From Latescibacteria bacterium UBA6620 (GTDB lineage: Bacteria; Latescibacterota; UBA2968): 64,000 nt of DNA. The DNA is taken from assembly GCA_002433075.1 (NCBI GenBank), contig DJHM01000034.1:63009-127008 (forward strand), given 5' to 3'. Below are positions 1 to 8,135 of this stretch, one piece after another. The stretch's first letter is position 1; the number at the start of each line of letters is the position of its first letter. Under the pieces are notes generated by a model. The model searched no databases. It worked only from the letters and a program-made list of their open reading frames with translations, and was not told the DNA's origin. The translations under genes were made by a program, and so were the position numbers.

Positions 1-1
1 C

Positions 2-568
2 GGAGAAATCCGGATCGACGGCATCCCTGTGAGCTACTGGCCCTTGCACGACCTCCGTGCGCAAATCGGGTTCGTGCCCCAGGATTCCTTCCTCTTCTCG
101 GACACGCTCGAGAACAACATCGCCCTGGGCGTGAATGACACCGACCAGGTCGAATGGGCATCCGACATCTCACGTCTCAATCAGGACCTGGAAGATTTCC
201 CACACGGCTACGAGACCGTCGGCGGGGAACGCGGTGTCACGCTCTCAGGTGGCCAGAAACAGCGAACCGCACTGGCAAGAGCCGTCATCCGCGAACCCAT
301 GATCCTCATTCTCGACGACGCGATGTCCAGCGTCGACACACACACGGAGGAAGAAATCCTCAGCGGTCTCCGTGAGGTCATGCAGAATCGCACTACCATC
401 CTCATCTCCCACCGCATCTCCACCGTGCAGGCTGCGGACCAGATCATCGTCCTCGAAGACGGCGGGATCGCCGAGCAGGGCACGCATCAGGCCCTCGTTG
501 AAGCGGGAGGAATCTACGCCGAGATGTACGTCAGGCAGCAGCTGAGGACCGAACTTGATGAAATCTGA
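2..568 (+). CDS. ABC exporter subunit, ATP-binding end (5' partial)
   Basis: This is the C-terminal part of an ABC transporter nucleotide-binding domain; the frame is open to the left edge, so the membrane domain and Walker A lie outside the window. Visible motifs in order are the Q-loop (VPQDSFLFSD), a perfect signature LSGGQKQR, Walker B LILDDAMSSVD and the H-loop ISHR. The residue after the Walker B aspartate is D where the catalytic E is normal, a mark of the degenerate ATP site of heterodimeric exporters. The next gene supplies the complementary half, so the two probably form one inner-membrane export complex. The substrate is unknown. Confidence 0.93.
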   Translation, partial: GEIRIDGIPVSYWPLHDLRAQIGFVPQDSFLFSDTLENNIALGVNDTDQVEWASDISRLNQDLEDFPHGYETVGGERGVTLSGGQKQRTALARAVIREPMILILDDAMSSVDTHTEEEILSGLREVMQNRTTILISHRISTVQAADQIIVLEDGGIAEQGTHQALVEAGGIYAEMYVRQQLRTELDEI

Positions 569-580
569 AGATCGGCGTTG

Positions 581-597
581 GGGGAGAGCAGGTGTGG
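581..597. repeat. GGAGAGCAGG spacer repeat, copy 1
   Basis: Just after the stop of the first ABC gene lies a purine-rich GGGGAGAGCAGGTGTGG. Related strings occur, in either orientation, near 658-687, 2515-2542, 3128-3153, 9906-9957 and 31188-31204. This looks like a dispersed intergenic repeat rather than a regulatory site. Confidence 0.45.
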
Positions 598-657
598 TCA
601 CAACAAAGACGCCACCAATCCCCGTGACGATCTCGTCAGAAGCCTTACATATCCCTT

Positions 658-687
658 GCCACTCCTGCTCCCCTGCTCTCCCGATCC
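658..687. repeat. GGAGAGCAGG spacer repeat, copy 2 (inverted)
   Basis: The spacer between the two ABC genes holds the complement of the same motif (GCCACTCCTGCTC then CCCTGCTCTCCC). With copy 1 it forms a loose inverted pair within about 100 bp. Confidence 0.45.
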
Positions 688-705
688 ACTGCTTTTTCTG
701 ACCCT

Positions 706-2517
706 ATGTCAAACGACTACCTAGACATCCACGAGGAAGAGATCGGCGAGAAGCCTTTCGAGATGCGGCTGATGCTGCGTCTTCTTCGCTACCTCAAACC
801 GTACGCGGCGTGGGTGGTGCTGGCGTTCGTCCTGATTCTCATCACATCGGTGATTCGTCAGGCAGGGCCGTTTCTCACCAAGATCGCAGTGGACGATCAC
901 ATCCTCGTCGGCGACTACGCCGGACTGCACACACTCGTCCTCATTTACGTGGGTCTGCTTGTCCTTCAGTTCACGGGCAACTTCCTGCAGAGCTACGTCG
1001 CGCAGATGACCGGGCAATGGGCGATGGTCGACGTCCGCCACCACATCTTCTCACACCTGCAAAGACTACCGCTGAAGTACTTCGACCGAACTCCCATCGG
1101 CCGTCTCATGACCCGCAATACGAACGACGTAGACGCGCTGAACGAGCTGTTTACCGATGGGATCGTTGTCGTCTTCAGCGACATCTTCACCCTCATCGCC
1201 ATTGTCGTTTTCATGGCGATGATGGATGTGGAGCTGGCCATCGTCACCTGCCTCGTTCTACCCTTCATGTTCGTTGCCACTTTCTGGTTCCAGAGCCGGA
1301 TGCTGCGGGCATTCCGCCGCGCGCGCACCCGCCTGGCCCGACTGAATGCCTACCTGCAGGAAAACATCTCCGGCATGGAAGTTGTCCAGCTCTTCAATCG
1401 CGAAAAGCGGAATCACGATCGTTTCAGCGAAATCAACGGACGGTACCGCGAAGCCGGTCTCGAATCGACACTCTACTTTTCTATCTACTATCCTCTGATG
1501 GAGATGTTCAGTGCCGCGGCGATCGCTCTTGTCATTTGGTACGGAGGCGGTCAGGTCCTCGACGGGCGGATACAGTGGGGCGTCCTCGTCGCTATGCTTC
1601 AATACATCCCTCGATTCTTCCGACCGATCCTCGAAATTTCCGAACGCTACACCATCCTCCAGTCCGCGATGGCCTCCTCGGAGCGCATCTTCGAGCTCCT
1701 CGACACCGAGCCAGAGAGCGAAGGGGGCGACCACACTCAGCCTTCCTCAGCGGGTGAGATCGAGTTCGATCACGTCTGGTTCACCTACCAGGATCCAGCT
1801 GATGACGATCGCGATCCGGATTGGGTCCTCAAGGATGTCTCCTTCAAGATCTCGGCGGGCGAACGGGTGGCTGTCGTCGGCGCCACGGGCTCTGGCAAGA
1901 CAACCATCATTAGCCTGCTCAACCGCTTCTACGAGATTCAGCGCGGGACGATTCGCCTGGACGGTGTCGACATCTGTGAATGGAAAATCGAGGATCTGCG
2001 CGCCAAGGTCGCGATCGTCCAGCAGGACGTGTTCCTGTTCTCGGGAGATATTGAGCGAAACATCCGGCTAGGAAACGAGGAGATCCCGCGAGACGCACTC
2101 GTCCAGGCCGCCACGGATGTGAACGCAAACCGTTTCATCGACCGCCTAGACGACGGCTTCGCCCATCCAGTCACGGAACGGGGATCAACGTTTTCCGCCG
2201 GACAGCGCCAGCTCATCGCGTTCGCCCGCGCCCTTGCCCGAAAGCCGGACATCCTCGTTCTGGACGAAGCCACCTCCAGCGTTGACACCGAAACCGAGCA
2301 ATGGATTCAGGAAGCCGTCGAGCGAATGATGTCCGACCGCACCTCGATCGTCATCGCTCACCGGATCTCGACAATCCGAAACTCGGATCGGATCATCGTT
2401 CTGCACAAAGGAGAGATCAGGGAAGTGGGTTCACACGAGGAACTCATTGAAGCGGAGGGCATTTACCACAGACTGCATCGATTGCAGTACCTGGCGGGAA
2501 GCGGAGAGAAGGGATGA
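706..2517 (+). CDS. ABC exporter, fused permease and ATPase subunit
   Basis: This 603-residue protein has the usual exporter layout: an N-terminal six-helix membrane domain (about residues 30-320) followed by a nucleotide-binding domain. Walker A is GATGSGKTT near residue 392, the Q-loop is VQQDVFLFSGD, and Walker B is ILVLDEATSSVD with the catalytic E present. The signature is FSAGQRQ near residue 496 rather than LSGGQ. That degenerate signature faces the degenerate Walker B of the upstream subunit, while the canonical site is built from this Walker B and the upstream LSGGQ. It belongs to the MsbA/LmrA/BmrCD/TM287-288 family; the cargo (lipid, drug or peptide) cannot be told. Confidence 0.93.
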   Translation: MSNDYLDIHEEEIGEKPFEMRLMLRLLRYLKPYAAWVVLAFVLILITSVIRQAGPFLTKIAVDDHILVGDYAGLHTLVLIYVGLLVLQFTGNFLQSYVAQMTGQWAMVDVRHHIFSHLQRLPLKYFDRTPIGRLMTRNTNDVDALNELFTDGIVVVFSDIFTLIAIVVFMAMMDVELAIVTCLVLPFMFVATFWFQSRMLRAFRRARTRLARLNAYLQENISGMEVVQLFNREKRNHDRFSEINGRYREAGLESTLYFSIYYPLMEMFSAAAIALVIWYGGGQVLDGRIQWGVLVAMLQYIPRFFRPILEISERYTILQSAMASSERIFELLDTEPESEGGDHTQPSSAGEIEFDHVWFTYQDPADDDRDPDWVLKDVSFKISAGERVAVVGATGSGKTTIISLLNRFYEIQRGTIRLDGVDICEWKIEDLRAKVAIVQQDVFLFSGDIERNIRLGNEEIPRDALVQAATDVNANRFIDRLDDGFAHPVTERGSTFSAGQRQLIAFARALARKPDILVLDEATSSVDTETEQWIQEAVERMMSDRTSIVIAHRISTIRNSDRIIVLHKGEIREVGSHEELIEAEGIYHRLHRLQYLAGSGEKG

Positions 2518-2542
2518 GGAGCAGGAGAGCAGGGGTGGCCAC
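2515..2542. repeat. GGAGAGCAGG spacer repeat, copy 3
   Basis: It starts at the stop codon of the second ABC gene and reads GAGGAGCAGGAGAGCAGG, then GGTGGCC. It is the same family as the copies flanking the ABC genes. Confidence 0.45.
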
Positions 2543-2666
2543 CGATTCGCGATCTCACTGTGCGACGGTCTTGCGGAAGAAGCAATCGTCACACCTGCCT
2601 GTAGCGCCGAAGCTTCCGCGTAGGCGTGCTCGGTCCAACGCCTGCTCGGCAACCTGAGGAGCGAAC

Positions 2667-3101
2667 GTGGGCAAGGTAGCTATCTCGAAAAGCAAAATCG
2701 ACAATCCCGAAGTAGCCGCCGTTTTTCGCGCGTACCCGAAGGCGATCAGAGAGAAGTTAATGTTCCTTCGACGTCTGATCCTCTAGACGGCCGCGGCGAC
2801 GGAGGGGGTTGGAGAACTGGAGGAAACACTCAAATGGGGGGAGCCGAGCTATCTCACGACGGCAACCCGTAGCGGGAGCACCGTCAGAATCCACCAGCGT
2901 GGCACGGAAGAAGATGAATACGCCGTGCACTTCATCTGCACGACGAATCTGATCGAGACCTTCAGGGCGAAGTATCCTACGACGTTCGACTATGATGGAA
3001 ACCGAAGCATTCTGTTCACGATTGACGATGAGATTCCGGCCCCGGAGCTGTGCGACTGCATCTCGATGGCCCTCACCTACCATCGCAGGAAGAAAGAGTG
3101 A
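2667..3101 (+). pseudogene. DUF1801 (YdhG-like) protein with in-frame TAG
   Basis: Read from GTG at 2667, the frame encodes a 144-codon DUF1801-type protein, with the typical ISKSKIDNPEVAAVFRAYP start and later ETLKWGEPSYLT and TFDYDGNRSILFT. A TAG codon at 2784-2786 interrupts it after residue 39, where homologues carry a charged residue before TAAATEGVG. Both sides of the stop are otherwise intact and in one frame, so a recent point mutation (for example GAG to TAG) is the simplest reading. The family is small and of poorly defined function. Reinitiation or readthrough cannot be excluded. Confidence 0.75.
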
Positions 3102-3127
3102 TGCTGAAGACTGACAGTTGCAAGATC

Positions 3128-3153
3128 GCCACACCTGCTCCCCTGCCACGCCG
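3128..3153. repeat. GGAGAGCAGG spacer repeat, copy 4 (inverted)
   Basis: The string GCCACACCTGCTCCCCTGCC is the complement of the motif near the ABC genes. It is followed by GCCGAAGCTGCGGTAGCAGCG, a second shared spacer motif of the form GCCGAAGC-N-GCGTAGG that also appears near 2606, 12541, 20750 and 31218. Confidence 0.4.
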
Positions 3154-3195
3154 AAGCTGCGGTAGCAGCGTAGGTGGGATCCCCGCTCTGCCTTC

Positions 3196-4323
3196 CTATA
3201 CTGCGTAAGCTACCGATCCGTCCTTCCGCAGCGGCGTCTGGGCCTGGTTCATCGGAGTGAACGGCGTTTTCTCGATCAGGGCATCGTCCAGCTCGACCCC
3301 GAGGCCCGGCGTGTCGGGGATCGGGATGTAGCCGCCGTCTCGCTCGTAGGTCGTCTTGAACACCACGTGTTGTTCTGATTCATCACGCAGCGTGTATTCC
3401 TGCGTGATGAAATTAGGTATCGTCGCGTCCAGATGGAGCGACGCGGCCGTGATGATCGGGCCCAGGAAGTTGTGCGTCACGACCGCACAGTGATAACTCT
3501 CCGCGATCGCCGCGATCTTCTTACAATGCGTCAGCCCGCCGGCCAGCGCCACATCAGGCCTAACGTATTGCGGTCCTCCCTGCTCGAGCAACTCTCGAAA
3601 TTCCCAGATCGATACGAAACGTTCACCATTCCCGAAGGGTACCGTCGACTTGGCTGCGATGTGTGCCTGTGACGAAATGCTATCGATCTGGATCGGGTCC
3701 TCGATGAACAGCACGTGAAACGGCTTCAGGGCTTCAGCCAGGTCAATCGAAACCATCGGCGTCAGCTTCCGGTGGACTTCGATAATCAGATCGAGGTCCG
3801 GCCCTCCTGCCTCACGCGCAGCCGCTGTGATATCCACGGCATCCTGGATCATCCGTGCCTGGCCCTTGTCGTAATAGGCTCCGACCACAGGGTCGAATTT
3901 CATCGCAGTGAACCCCTCTTTCACCGCCGCCTTTGCTGCCTTGGCGTTCTCATCAGGCGACGGCCCCCCTCCCAGAAGGTGCAACCGGATTCGGTCACGC
4001 ACGTTTCCACCCAGCAGCTCCCACGTCGGAACTTCAAAGTGCTTACCCTTGATGTCGTAAAGCGCAATGTCGATCGCCGCGACCGATCCCATGATTGCCG
4101 TCCCACGAAAGGGAGACATTCTGTAAAGATGGTTCCAGTGATGCTCGATCCGCAGCGGGTCCTGGCCGATCAGATATTTCTTGTAGACGTCCACAATGCT
4201 TTCCACCGCTGTCGGGTAGCCCCAGCAAGCCGTCTGGCCGATTCCCGTAAGGCCTGTGTCCGTCGTGATGCGCACGACGAATCCGCCGCCGATCAGCATC
4301 GATTCGATCTTGTCGATCTTCAT
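3196..4323 (-). CDS. Enolase-superfamily dehydratase (galactonate dehydratase-like)
   Basis: This 375-residue mandelate racemase/muconate lactonizing family protein begins directly at MKIDKIESM. The three metal-ligand regions are visible: IIEVHRK on strand 3, LFIEDP on strand 4 and GNGERF on strand 5. The later THNFLGPI resembles the catalytic-histidine segment of D-galactonate and related acid-sugar dehydratases. Members dehydrate aldonic acids to 2-keto-3-deoxy acids in the cytoplasm. It is transcribed away from the SDR gene at 4633. The general class is certain; the substrate is inferred only from motif similarity. Confidence 0.87.
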   Translation of the reverse strand: MKIDKIESMLIGGGFVVRITTDTGLTGIGQTACWGYPTAVESIVDVYKKYLIGQDPLRIEHHWNHLYRMSPFRGTAIMGSVAAIDIALYDIKGKHFEVPTWELLGGNVRDRIRLHLLGGGPSPDENAKAAKAAVKEGFTAMKFDPVVGAYYDKGQARMIQDAVDITAAAREAGGPDLDLIIEVHRKLTPMVSIDLAEALKPFHVLFIEDPIQIDSISSQAHIAAKSTVPFGNGERFVSIWEFRELLEQGGPQYVRPDVALAGGLTHCKKIAAIAESYHCAVVTHNFLGPIITAASLHLDATIPNFITQEYTLRDESEQHVVFKTTYERDGGYIPIPDTPGLGVELDDALIEKTPFTPMNQAQTPLRKDGSVAYAV

Positions 4324-4632
4324 TGAAGATTCTCCCGTTCAAGTGAGGTCGTCGCCGATCAATGTCGGGGCAGAAAAAGAACGACACAACAGGAAGCGTA
4401 TTCGGGATCGGGGAACAAGCCAGCTTCCGAATGAGGGCGAGGCATATTTCCAATCAAGAATTCCGCGATTTCCGAATGGGGGAAGGGAGAAGCACATATC
4501 GATCGCTCACTTCTGGAGATCATCAGCATTACCTCCGAATTCACGGCAGACTCCGGAGCTTGACATCCGTGTCCATCTGTGTGCATCTGTGGTTCCCACT
4601 CGCTCGCAGTCGCTTCACATCCCGGAGCCACC
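4324..4632. other. Divergent spacer with short tandem repeat
   Basis: This 309-bp gap separates the divergent dehydratase and SDR genes and must hold both promoters, though no convincing -35/-10 pair was picked out. It carries simple-sequence stretches (ATTTCC/GATTTCCGAAT near 4446-4480) and a threefold 10-bp repeat at 4564-4593. No coding region was recognised. Confidence 0.5.
4564..4593 (+). repeat. Three tandem 10-bp units, CATCYGTGT type
   Basis: Three adjacent units, CATCCGTGTC, CATCTGTGTG and CATCTGTGGT, end about 40 bp before the SDR start. The 10-bp period equals one DNA turn. A different 10-bp-period repeat sits upstream of the Gfo/Idh/MocA gene at 38634. Confidence 0.7.
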
Positions 4633-5388
4633 ATGCCCAACCTTCGCTTCGCAGCCCCCAAGGAACGTCGTGCCGCTCTGGTCACTGGAGGCGCGCGCGG
4701 AATCGGCCGCGCAGCCGCTCTTCGAATTGCCGCAGAGGGCCGCGACATCGCAATCACGGATGTCCTGGAAGAAGAAGCCGCCCAGACTGTCGCCGACATC
4801 GAGGCTCTCGGCCAGGATGCGATCTTCGTGGAAACGGACGTCACAGACGAAGCGGCCGTTCACGCCGCCGTTGAAACGGCGGTCGATCGATTTGGGCGGC
4901 TCGACATCCTCATCTGCTGCGCCGGAATCCTCGGCTGGGAGAAACCGTTCCTCGAGCAGACCGCCGAGCAGTTCGCCAAAGTCATGCAGATCAACGTGCA
5001 CGGCGTCTATTACGCGCACCAGGCGGCAATACCCAAAATGCTGGAAAACGGCTGGGGACGTTGTGTGACCATCACGTCGGGCGCCCGTCGCGGATCTACG
5101 AATCAGGTGCCCTACGGCGTCTCAAAAGGAGCGGTTTATTCCTTCGTCGGCGCCCTGGGCAACGCCTGGCCCAAGGAGAACGTCTTCGTCAACGGCGTCG
5201 AACCCGGCCGCGCCCTGACGGATATGGTCGTCCCTCGGTTTAGCGAGGAATTCCTGAAGGATCCCGGCAACCCGATCGGTCGTTACTCCGACCCGGAGGA
5301 AGTCGCTGAAGTGATCGAGTTTCTCTGCTCTGAACGGAACACCTACACCACCGGCTCGGTGTGGAGCGTTAAAGGAGCGACCGGATGA
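4633..5388 (+). CDS. SDR family oxidoreductase
   Basis: This 251-residue short-chain dehydrogenase has the NAD(P)-binding TGGARGIG near residue 17, DVTD for the adenine pocket, the ICCAGI stretch in place of NNAG, a catalytic serine in ITSGAR and YGVSK for the Tyr-Lys pair. The start at MPNLRFAAP is chosen because family similarity begins there; an upstream ATG at 4579 would add 18 unlikely residues. Its stop overlaps the next start as ATGA, so the two genes are probably translationally coupled. It likely oxidises a sugar, polyol or acid, but the substrate is not evident. Confidence 0.9.
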   Translation: MPNLRFAAPKERRAALVTGGARGIGRAAALRIAAEGRDIAITDVLEEEAAQTVADIEALGQDAIFVETDVTDEAAVHAAVETAVDRFGRLDILICCAGILGWEKPFLEQTAEQFAKVMQINVHGVYYAHQAAIPKMLENGWGRCVTITSGARRGSTNQVPYGVSKGAVYSFVGALGNAWPKENVFVNGVEPGRALTDMVVPRFSEEFLKDPGNPIGRYSDPEEVAEVIEFLCSERNTYTTGSVWSVKGATG

Positions 5389-7310
5389 AAGTGACGGCGA
5401 CAGTTCCACTGGAGAAGGCTCCCGAATGGGCCGTCCTCGAACGAAATCTCATAAAGGTCATGGAAGAGGCGGTCCATCCCTTCCTGCAAAAGTACACGCA
5501 TCCGGATGGCCGGATCATCTGGAAGGAAGGCATCCACGACAGCCGCGACGGCGCTGACGATTTTTACGAGAGCTTCTACAACTGGCCTCTTCTGTATCTA
5601 CTGGGCGGCGAAGATCGGCTTCTGGAACTGGGCCAGCGCCAGTGGGACGCCACGACCCAACTGATGGAAGAGATCGGTCACATTCACAAAGAGTATGAAA
5701 TCGGCTACGACCAGTTCCATCAGAGCGAGAGTTACATCTACTTCTACCTCCTGTGCATGGCCGATCCGGACCACCCAACGAATCTCGACCGCGCTCGACG
5801 GTTTGCCGGTTTCTACCTGAACGAAGACCCCGACGCTCAGAACTACGATCCCGAGCACAAGATCATTCGGTGTGCGCACAACGGCAGCAAAGGACCCCGG
5901 TGGCTGTACGAGGAACACGAGGAGGTCTCGTACGGCTACTCCCCTGGCATGGCCGTATACGGCATGCCCTTTCACGACCTCGAAGGCATCGAACGCATCG
6001 AGGACCTGAAGGATCCTGTGCTGGCACGGCGCATGGGTGACGCGATGAAGGAGCGAATGAGCAAGGGTGACGTCGCCACGAACATCCACGTCTGCTCCCT
6101 CATCACCAATGCCTACCTCCTCACCCACGATGCGAAGTACCGCGATTGGCTCCTCGAGTACATCGATGCGTGGATTGACCGTGCGGAGGCCAACGACGGC
6201 CTGCTTCCGGACAACGTCGGTCTCGACGGTGAAGTCGGCCAGTATATGAGCGGAAAGTGGTATGGCAGCATGTACGGCTGGGCCTGGCCGCACGGGTTTT
6301 ACAACATCGGTATGGCCGCCATCCTCGCGGGGACGCAGTGCTATCTGCTGACCCGCGACACGAAGTATCTCGAACTCCCTCGGGCGCAGATCCGGAAAAT
6401 CATGGAACAAGGCAAGATGGCCGATCTGCACGAGCTCGCAGAGCAGATGAGTCTGCGACATCACTGGATCGGGCAGTTTGAGGCACTCGACGACGACAGC
6501 GTGAGTTGGGTCGTTCCCTATCGCTTTACCGACACTGGCTGGTTCGACTACCAACCCATGGGCGTCGTCTATCCCGCATCGCTGTGGAACGTCACCGCCG
6601 ACGATGAAGACTGGGACACGATCCAGAGCATTCGCGAAAAGGAAAGCTACGACTGGCGGAAGGTGGTCCCTTCCCACACCAAAGAAGACGGCGGTCACGA
6701 GCAACCCTGGATCGCCTTTCTTCAGGGCGAGAACCCCAACTATCCCGTCGAAATCCTGCAGGCCAGCCTCGCCCAGGTCTATCGTCGAATGGATATGATC
6801 CGATGCGACGAGACCGATCCACGTGACAACCACATCCACTGGTGGCAGGAGCACAATCCCGTCACGACCGAGGCGCTCATCCAACTGACCCTCGGTGCCC
6901 CCCAATTGCTATACAACGGCGGACTGCTCCACGCACCTCTCAGATACTTCGACGCGAACCACAAGCGACCGGGTCTACCGCCAGACATTGGCGCTCTCGT
7001 CACCCGTGTCGAACGCAATTGCCTAGGTCTTCATCTCGTAAATCTGAACGCCGTCGACCCACGAGCCGTCATCGTTCAAGCAGGAACGCTCGCGGAACAC
7101 CGGTTCACCACGGTTCAATACGACCGACTGGCAAGTACGTATCCCGGGGAGCCCACCACCTATGCCGCCGACCCGGCTGAGACGGAGAACCGGACTGAGT
7201 CGGTCAACGATGCGTCGTTCCGAGTGGAGCTTCCGCCCGGAATGCAGATTCAGATGGACATCGGGATCGAGCGATGTATGAACGATCCGACGTACCGGTT
7301 TCCATGGTAG
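5385..7310 (+). CDS. Large soluble protein, probable six-hairpin glycosidase-like fold
   Basis: This 641-residue protein has no signal peptide or membrane segment. It is rich in aromatic and acidic residues (DDFYESFYNWPLLYLLGG, MYGWAWPHGFYNIGMA), and helices regularly alternate with Gly/Trp-rich loops, as in alpha/alpha barrel carbohydrate-active proteins. I do not recognise a named family or catalytic motif. It overlaps the preceding SDR gene by 4 bases (ATGA) and ends before a hairpin terminator. The pairing suggests that the two work on one carbohydrate substrate. The fold is an inference from composition, not from a matched domain. Confidence 0.7.
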   Translation: MKVTATVPLEKAPEWAVLERNLIKVMEEAVHPFLQKYTHPDGRIIWKEGIHDSRDGADDFYESFYNWPLLYLLGGEDRLLELGQRQWDATTQLMEEIGHIHKEYEIGYDQFHQSESYIYFYLLCMADPDHPTNLDRARRFAGFYLNEDPDAQNYDPEHKIIRCAHNGSKGPRWLYEEHEEVSYGYSPGMAVYGMPFHDLEGIERIEDLKDPVLARRMGDAMKERMSKGDVATNIHVCSLITNAYLLTHDAKYRDWLLEYIDAWIDRAEANDGLLPDNVGLDGEVGQYMSGKWYGSMYGWAWPHGFYNIGMAAILAGTQCYLLTRDTKYLELPRAQIRKIMEQGKMADLHELAEQMSLRHHWIGQFEALDDDSVSWVVPYRFTDTGWFDYQPMGVVYPASLWNVTADDEDWDTIQSIREKESYDWRKVVPSHTKEDGGHEQPWIAFLQGENPNYPVEILQASLAQVYRRMDMIRCDETDPRDNHIHWWQEHNPVTTEALIQLTLGAPQLLYNGGLLHAPLRYFDANHKRPGLPPDIGALVTRVERNCLGLHLVNLNAVDPRAVIVQAGTLAEHRFTTVQYDRLASTYPGEPTTYAADPAETENRTESVNDASFRVELPPGMQIQMDIGIERCMNDPTYRFPW

Positions 7311-7353
7311 ATGCTTTGGCGGAAGAGGTTTAGCAGCCAGATCTGTGACAAAG

Positions 7354-7384
7354 AAGTGCCCCTCAGCGTATGCTGGGGGCACTT
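7354..7384. terminator. Bidirectional hairpin terminator between convergent genes
   Basis: AAGTGCCCCTCAGC, loop GTAT, then GCTGGGGGCACTT form a 13-bp stem with one bulged base. It is followed by TTT on the + strand and by TTCTTT on the - strand. It lies between the convergent genes ending at 7310 (+) and 7408 (-), so it can end both transcripts. Confidence 0.75.
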
Positions 7385-7407
7385 TAGAAGAGCTTGGTGT
7401 TCGCTGG

Positions 7408-7932
7408 TTACCTTGGATTGACTGTGATCACAAAGGCCGCGAGTTCGTCTCCTGTCTCTCTGTCACGTACGGTTGTCGCGAGCGTGACAGCGCGGCCCGG
7501 CGGTAGGTCCTTGATGTGTGCGATGTGGCTGAAGGTGTCGCCGTTCACAGATCCACCGTCCTTGGGATGGCGGACGACGATCTGGAAAACAGATTGATTA
7601 GCTGCGGGACCATTCACCACGATAGACTTTGTGGAGAGTACGTCCCCGGTCAGCTGATCTCGAATCGTAAGAGTCACGACGATCGCCTGACCAATTGGAC
7701 TTGGCAACTGCGCGTTGAACGTGAACCCTCGGGCCTTGACAGTAGCTCCGTCCTGCGGATGACGAATGACCATACCACCCGTTCGGATAGGCTTGCTCAA
7801 CGGACCGGATGCAAGCAATCCTTCGGTCGTGGCCTCGCCGCATGCCGTCAGGACTAACATTAAACCAGCATGTTGCTTCTCATACACGCCCCCGAATACC
7901 GACCAAATAAGCGGTGTCCTTTTACCCGACAC
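7408..7932 (-). CDS. Small putative lipoprotein with two Ig-like repeats
   Basis: The reading frame encodes 174 residues from a GTG at 7932, or 159 from a second GTG at 7887. LMLVLTACGE is a plausible lipobox with the lipidated Cys after LTA, but the hydrophobic stretch is short, so export is uncertain. The mature part holds two similar units of about 55 residues, beginning MVIRHPQDGATVKA and IVVRHPKDGGSVNG and each continuing with a TGD(V/E)L segment. This suggests two beta-sandwich modules. The function is unknown; an envelope location is inferred from the lipobox alone. Confidence 0.6.
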   Translation of the reverse strand: MSGKRTPLIWSVFGGVYEKQHAGLMLVLTACGEATTEGLLASGPLSKPIRTGGMVIRHPQDGATVKARGFTFNAQLPSPIGQAIVVTLTIRDQLTGDVLSTKSIVVNGPAANQSVFQIVVRHPKDGGSVNGDTFSHIAHIKDLPPGRAVTLATTVRDRETGDELAAFVITVNPR

Positions 7933-8041
7933 GCAAACATACGAATTCTATGAAGAATGAAGAAAGGGTCCGTTTTCGGAATTACAGGCCGATGTTGCTA
8001 TTCGCGAACTGTGATTGGGTGTTTCTCTCTACGCCACTCCT

Positions 8042-8060
8042 GCCTGCCGCGCCGGCAGGC
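8042..8060. repeat. GC-rich hairpin GCCTGCC-GCGCC-GGCAGGC
   Basis: A perfect 7-bp stem with a 5-base loop is followed by further GC-rich imperfect repeats up to about 8092. It lies in the 200-bp spacer before the amidohydrolase and lacks a T-tract, so it is more likely a dispersed palindrome than a terminator. Confidence 0.5.
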
Positions 8061-8135
8061 TCTCCTCGCCGGAGGCGGTCGCCTGCTCGCCAATGAGAGC
8101 CTCGTAGATTGTCTTCCACTCGCAAAGGACAACAC

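Noticed and set aside
4564..4593. CRISPR-like repeats
   Set aside because: The units are only 10 bp and directly adjacent, without spacers.
5598..6905. 435-codon ORF on the - strand
   Set aside because: It lies fully inside the 641-residue + strand gene, has no family similarity and is a mirror of its codon bias.
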